The notes beneath the pieces are model-generated. The model searched no databases and was not told the origin of the DNA. It saw only the letters and a program-made list of their open reading frames with translations. From NCBI GenBank assembly GCA_001579985.1, contig LRSR01004095.1, positions 1 through 64,000 of the forward strand: a DNA stretch of 64,000 nucleotides. Direction: 5' to 3'. Made by a program: the position numbers and the translations under genes. This stretch comes from Hypsibius dujardini. Its lineage: Eukaryota; Tardigrada; Eutardigrada; Parachela; Hypsibiidae. Numbering within the stretch: the first letter of the stretch is position 1; each line of letters starts with the position of its first letter. Shown in pieces: positions 58,850 to 64,000 of the stretch.

Positions 58850-61800
58850 ATGAGTCCCATAGCAGGAGCCGTCCTGATCTCCTGCTTCTTGTTGGGGGCT
58901 GGACTCGTACCCGATCTACTGCAACCAGTTTCCGCTGCTGTCCCAGCAACCTACGACTTCTCTCCTTACCCGGAATGCGCGAAGAACGAGAGTTTGGAGA
59001 AGAAGAATGTCCCTAAGCTGGCATCTCAGTTTACCATCAAAGTCGAGGGCAAAACCACCGACAAAGACAACAAATTTGAATTTTTCGACTCCGAAGGCTA
59101 CTATGAGGCGGAAGGACAGCGTGGTGCTACCATCCTCTATCAAGATGGAAAAAAGACGACTTATCTGTACGACTTTATTACCGGAAAAGCTTACGATATC
59201 AGCTGTAAGTACTCTTTGTGGTAGATTGATTGATTGCATGATTCCGCCATCCGCACATTCCGATAACTGAGTGAGAGAAAGGTATCTTATTGGCGGTTCC
59301 CGGATCAGCCTTGGGCTAATAGACCGACCGCCGAAACTATCAAACACAGTTCGCATCGACCTCATTTGCATCCTCTTGCGTTGATGATGGTTTCAGTTTA
59401 ATACGTCATATATGTGTGAACCTGTTAGTCCGTTGGAATTGAGTGTATATGCGTTGTTATTGTTATTAGATCAAACGTGTCAGCAGCAACGTCTTTACCC
59501 GAGCGGCTGCAACGCATACGCCATCTTCATCGCGGAGCTGGCTGGCCATTCCACCGCTGTCGCGGACCAATGCCAATTCGTCGGTGGTCCGGTCAACTAT
59601 TTGGGTGACAAGGAGACTATCCGGACGATTCCCGTGCGAGAATGGAGCCAGTGTGTGTACGACCATAAGACGAGAACGCTCTCCATCAGTCGCTACTACT
59701 ACAACAAAGACAATGTCACCACACCCTTCGGCAGCGCGAACACGCCGATTCGGTTTGAGAATGTCGTTATCAACGGCAGTAGCGGTAAGTGTTTTTTCTT
59801 ATGTTCCCCAGTCGACTAAGCAGTTTAACGTTGTACAAGCCTTAATCTCTATGCTTCTTTTGCAGCTGATCAAAACAAGACTTTCACTTACGACTTCACT
59901 TATTATGTCCCCACAGTGGAAGATGAGGCGGTCTTTCTGGTACATAATTTTAACTGTCTGTTTTAATTTTTCCCTATAGTCTGAGCAAATCGACCGATAT
60001 TTACAATAAGACTTGGAAAGTAATAGTAAACTAGATAGACACAGGCAGTGGGACAGTAAAAAATGAATGGTTTATCACCAAGTAGTTACCATTTATTTAA
60101 AACTCTTTTTGATAGCCGGAATCTGGAACGTTTTGTCCGAATTGGACGAGAGAGGTCAAGGCAATGCCGAAACTGGCGGACCAATTTACCCTCAGTTTAC
60201 TCACCGTCGCTCAAAGTGCCAAGGAAGTGCATAGTCTTCGGGTACGTTTTGTCGCTAGTTAAGCATAACAGTTTAATTTGTGAAAAATATCCAGGGTATG
60301 GTTGCAATAAGCCGCGTTGCAATCCTTTATTCAGATGAATTTCGACTACAAGAAGCAGCTGGTGACATTCATCACGGACTCTCAGTCGGCCACGCGCTTT
60401 CCGGTGACGGGCAACAAGAGCAGAAGCGTCTACCGCAGCGTGCACGACTACAAGAGCGGTCTGGCATTCACCTCGCCATTTGAGCCCTTTTCAATCAGCC
60501 GGAAGAGTTGCAACATCACCATCATTGACGGCAGCACAATGGACAGTCGCACAAGCACTACCAGCAACACCAGTGCGATCCACATTCGTCATGCCAATGG
60601 ACTGTTCGGCCTTAACACCGATGGCTGGGTCTACATCGGGCAGAAGGAGTTCAAGGATACTGATTGTGACGTCTGGGCATGCCTGCAGCCCAATGTCAGC
60701 GGCAAGTCAATCCTCGTGGAAGCCTATTGGATGCAGGTAAGCAAATATACAAACAATTCGTTGGATTGGCCGACAGACAGACAGACAGATTTATAGAAAG
60801 ACAGAGAGACTAGACACAGACAGACAAAAAGGTAAACAAACAAACAATCTAAACAAAAGTACAGAACGGGACAGAACGTGATGGAAAGGCAGACATATCG
60901 GTGGATAATTGAAAGAGTGTAATTTATTCTCTGGGGTCCACTCACTTAGGGAAAATGGACGTCAAATGGAGAGCCTGTTCTATACGGCATGATTCAGTAC
61001 GAGTCAAATCTGACCAACAAGAAGGAAAACGAGACCTACACGACCGTCGTCAGCGATTATACCAGTGTGCCGATGCCGCAGCGAGTTTTTGAAGTGGATT
61101 CCTGTCTGAGGACGAGTCATCCCATAGTGTTGACATTTTCGCTGCGCGTGCCGGATGCCTCGAATGCCACCACGCGAAGTGTCGCCTTCACAGGGGCTCT
61201 TCGCGAAGCCCTGTCTTTGGAGATGGCCATTTCCCCGCTGCGGTTGCCCGATTTTACGATCCGCAAGCCGAGCGATTCGCAGCAGCAGCTTCAGGTCTAT
61301 GTGACCATCCTGGAGTGGGTCAACGTGACGGCTAGGGCGCTTCCCGCTTCCGTCGCTCAGAAGGACTCTCGAGAGGCTGTCGATGCTTTGCTCAAGAAGG
61401 TGGCTGCTAATGATTTGGATCTCAAGATCAACTTCAACGGTCAAAATCAGGTTCGTTCTCAGTATCTTCTTCCGTATCTGTTTGTGTGGCCCTTTCGGCC
61501 GATCGGTCTGTGTCTGTTCAATCCGTGTACGTTTAGCTCGGTTACCGTGGGTAATCGTCCTCAGACAAAGTTTGTGTCTGTTCCAGACTGTGACTATCCT
61601 GAAGAACAGTACCACTGGAGGAGCCGATGTAACGAAACCAACCGTTGTACCTGGTCCGACCTCAACGACACCATCCCATTCTGATGCGGGCTCAACTGTA
61701 GCTCCTGCCGGTTCGCCAGCTGCTGCGGCTGCTGCTGCCGCTCCCGCAGCTGTGCAAGATTCCGGCTACACCGGTGGATCAATGGCCGGCTTAGCGATCG

Positions 61801-61892
61801 CAATGATCCTGATTGGCGGAGTCGCGGGATTGGTGGCCGGGTTCCTCCTGTGGAAGCGGAACACCGGGATTGCCTATCAGGTCTACGATTGA
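58850..61892 (+). CDS. type I membrane glycoprotein with duplicated ectodomain, possibly LolA-like; function unknown
   Basis: Seven exons (58850-59204, 59470-59784, 59866-59939, 60116-60241, 60335-60736, 60950-61450, 61587-61892) join in phase to 692 aa. A signal peptide (core AVLISCFLLGAGLV, probable cleavage after VSAA) begins it. An Ala/Ser-rich stem and one membrane helix (GLAIAMILIGGVAGLVAGF) end it, with a short tail WKRNTGIAYQVYD. The ectodomain has many Asn-X-Ser/Thr sites and spaced cysteines. Two parts look homologous: VPKLASQFTI near residue 55, followed by TYLYDFITGKAYDIS and a cysteine, and MPKLADQFTL near residue 266, followed by SVHDYKSGLAFTS and a cysteine. This layout recalls the metazoan LolA-like ectodomain proteins, which are poorly understood; that link is from memory and tentative. 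The gene is convergent with the minus-strand SSBP gene. Confidence 0.88.
60770..60900 (+). repeat. degenerate CAGA array (intron 5 of membrane-protein gene)
   Basis: GACAGACAGACAG, then AGACA/AACA-rich units, beginning about 35 bases after the donor at 60737. Confidence 0.75.
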
Positions 61893-62616
61893 CGTTCACT
61901 TGACGAGGATATGAGTGCATAGCCTCTCATGAAGATGCAGAGATAATTTCGTGATTACACAAGTTATTTTTTATCAGTTAGAGAGGGTGCGAGGCACTAG
62001 AGTACCTCCACCTCAGCACTTTTTTGATTCCTTTCAGCTTTAAGATTCTATATATATATATATCGTGGGCAGCTTTTGAGTCTCTTTCCACGTTTTATCC
62101 GGTTGGGGGCGAATCTTTTTGCAGATCTGTTTGGCGTTGAATCTAATTGCGTGTTTTTATTCTCTTCATTAGTTTGTGTGCTGTCTCTGCTCCTTACTTA
62201 AAACTAGTGCGGCTTTCGTGTCCAGATGTAACAATGCAATACTTTTGTTTTGTTTTTTTCGTTGAAGCTTGTAAAGAATTGAAACTAAAGAACATGAGCG
62301 AATCCGTACTCCAATTTGGGAAGGGCCAACAAGAGCACCGTGTAAAAGGAGAAAACAAAAACTCCCTGTCGAGAGTCACTCGCTGCTCACATACGAAGAA
62401 CGGCGATTCAGCCAGTCCAATCAAACAGTTAATTAACTAAGCTGCTAGTTAATGAAACTAGAAAAAAACGAGAAATAGTCAAAAGATTCGTCATGATAAC
62501 TGATCGTGACCTGAAGAGGAGAGAGAGCAGTTCCAGGCTGTGGCTGCCGAAAGAGAAGGCGCATACAGTTACACCCGTCAGATCTGCGCGAGCCCATGGA
62601 TACGTAGAACGCCTCT
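61893..62616. other. convergent 3' regions of the membrane-protein and SSBP genes
   Basis: Both genes end into this 724-base interval. It has a short TA run near 62048-62064 and the SSBP polyadenylation signal. Open frames on the plus strand (such as 62147-62440) have no recognisable content and lie opposite the SSBP 3' untranslated region. Confidence 0.55.
62156..62161 (-). terminator. probable polyadenylation signal of SSBP
   Basis: TTTATT on the plus strand reads AATAAA on the minus strand, about 456 bases after the SSBP stop codon. Confidence 0.45.
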
Positions 62617-64000
62617 TCAATCCTGGGAGGCATTCGAAGCTGCCGAAGCGGCATTGGCTGCAGAGTACTGTAGCGCGGAATACTCGTCGTTGTCCATCGA
62701 CTGACCGAGACTATTTTGATTTTGACCGGCGCCGGAGACGCTGGAATTGCTGCCGTTTACGCTGGGCGAATGCTTTAATTCCATTGATCCATCACCTGCA
62801 AAAGAAAGGATTTCAAACTTGCTATGGTCAGATTGCTTCCAGAATACCATCGGACATTCTGACACACAAGTAGCAAAGATGTACAGGGATACAAATGAGC
62901 AGGAGAAGAAAAGGCCGAAAAGCAGTAGAGCAAGTATGCAGTCAACAGATGGCACCACAGAGCACCCATGAAAAGAACAAGAGGCAAAAAAGGTACCATT
63001 GAGGGTGGGTTGTTGGTTCATGTCGGCAGAACCCAGAGACTGCTGTTGCTGCTGCATGGATCCGTCATTGATCGCATTGCCATAGCGATCCGCGACTTTC
63101 ATCATGCCATAAATATTATCGGATCCACCGGACAATACTGACTCTATCGTTCCACCGGAAGAGAAGAGAGAAAGAAGAGCGTAAAGGGGGTGCGAAATTA
63201 ATCCCAAGAAATCTCTCCTTCACCTCACTCATTCAGATTCAGAGGACGGTAGCAGTGTGCAGAGGTGTCTACAGTACCGTACGGTATCTATAAAAAGCCT
63301 TACCCTGGGAAGGACTTTGCATATGCGGGGGAGGGCCCATCTGCAAAAAGGCAAAGCAACTTGACAACTGCGAAAGAATACAATGTAGAAAGCTCGGTAC
63401 GTTCAAACGTAAACCGGTCGGTTATACCATCATGTAAGAGCCGTTTGGCGGAGATGGTGGCGAGTAATGACCCATTGATCCCTGATGCCATGGTCGTTGA
63501 TGCTGGTGCATAGGCGACCTACAGTACAGGTACAAGATAAATGAGCAAACCAATCCGCAGGACATTACGCACACAACCAACTGTCATACATTCCCATTCC
63601 GCCGCCCGGATTGGAAGGTGACCCACCGGGACCCAGCCCGGGGTTGTGCATCCGTTGAGGAGGGCCATAGCCACCGGGCGGCATCGGTGAAGGCGGCATC
63701 CCAGGCACTCCACCTCGACTCATCCCTCCGCCCGGACTCCGGCCGATCATCATACCCTGCGGTGGACCGTCAGACATCATCATCGATCCCGGTGGTCCTC
63801 CCTGCATAAAATCCGACAGCTCAAGTGAAGGTCTCTTCATTCGAACAACCGGTTTATTTGTCTCGCTTGACTGCCTTATGATCGGGATGTTCTTTCTTAC
63901 CGGGAAATCCATTTGTTGCTGACCGGGATGATTCATCCTTGCACCTGGCGATGTGCGATTGGAATTGGGGCCTCCATAGCGCGGACCAAAGGGACTACCG
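62617..64000 (-). CDS. Ssbp: single-stranded DNA-binding protein family (SSBP2/3/4, Drosophila Ssdp), 3' part
   Basis: Five minus-strand exons are seen (63901-64000, 63578-63801, 63428-63518, 62997-63141, 62617-62795); the 5' half, with the LUFS/LisH domain, lies beyond the window. The visible 245 residues are the Pro/Gly/Met-rich part: SPFGPRYGGP, GGPPGSMMMSDGPP, RPWHQGSMGHYSPP, then GGSDNIYGMMKVADRYGN, matching the SSDNIYTM stretch of vertebrate SSBP3, and an acidic/Asn-rich end. SSBP proteins bind and stabilise the LIM-domain-binding protein Ldb1/Chip, and so act in LIM-homeodomain enhancer complexes in the nucleus. The terminal Ala/Ser-rich sequence (AANAASAASNASQD) differs from the vertebrate end. 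Splice phases agree at all four junctions. The junction at 63578 could shift by a few bases. Confidence 0.9.

Noticed and set aside
62147-62440. Plus-strand 97-codon frame with a hydrophobic N-terminus
   Set aside because: It overlaps the SSBP 3' untranslated region on the other strand and has no similarity I can recognise.

Overview
The window is nuclear DNA of an ecdysozoan animal: most likely a tardigrade, with an arthropod as the alternative. The evidence is intron-rich genes with GT-AG splice sites (mostly 50-700 bp introns), six-cysteine chitin-binding domains, an apolipophorin with the panarthropod C-terminal layout (VWD, then a vWA-like domain), and a Hox3-class homeobox gene. I could not run a search, so the species call is an inference.

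Eight protein genes can be built exon by exon with consistent reading phase. In order: (1) a secreted chitin-binding mucin (2850-9393, +); (2) a type II transmembrane collagen of the MACIT / COL-99 type in 35 exons (11223-21991, +); (3) a 9.8 kb AT-rich stretch without a recognisable gene; (4) Hox3 (31828-33814, +) with a probable untranslated leader exon about 1.8 kb upstream; (5) an RFX transcription factor (36429-39431, +), just after a 79-base assembly gap; (6) apolipophorin, the large haemolymph lipid carrier, in 24 exons (40529-53126, +); (7) an ecto-apyrase of the ENTPD family with two possible 3' ends, one soluble and one membrane-anchored (53643-56802, +); (8) a type I membrane glycoprotein of unclear function with an internal duplication (58850-61892, +); and (9) on the minus strand, the 3' half of an SSBP / Ssdp gene (62617 to beyond 64000), convergent with gene 8.

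The genes do not form a pathway. Two are regulators of development or cilia (Hox3, RFX), one is a cofactor of LIM-homeodomain complexes (SSBP), and the others are secreted or cell-surface proteins. No second Hox gene lies within about 30 kb of Hox3, so the Hox cluster is either dispersed or widely spaced here.

Features that genes alone do not explain: degenerate TCTG/CAGA arrays in introns of nearly every gene, often close behind the splice donor; the heptamer TACTGTA/TACAGTA far above chance in noncoding DNA; a perfect 44-bp inverted repeat with a 16-nt loop at 57654-57757, next to two diverged copies of an older repeat; an intron that splits homeodomain codon 50; and two acidic low-complexity insertions in apolipophorin. 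I saw no CRISPR array, no convincing tRNA or rRNA gene, and no recognisable transposon or virus-derived coding region.
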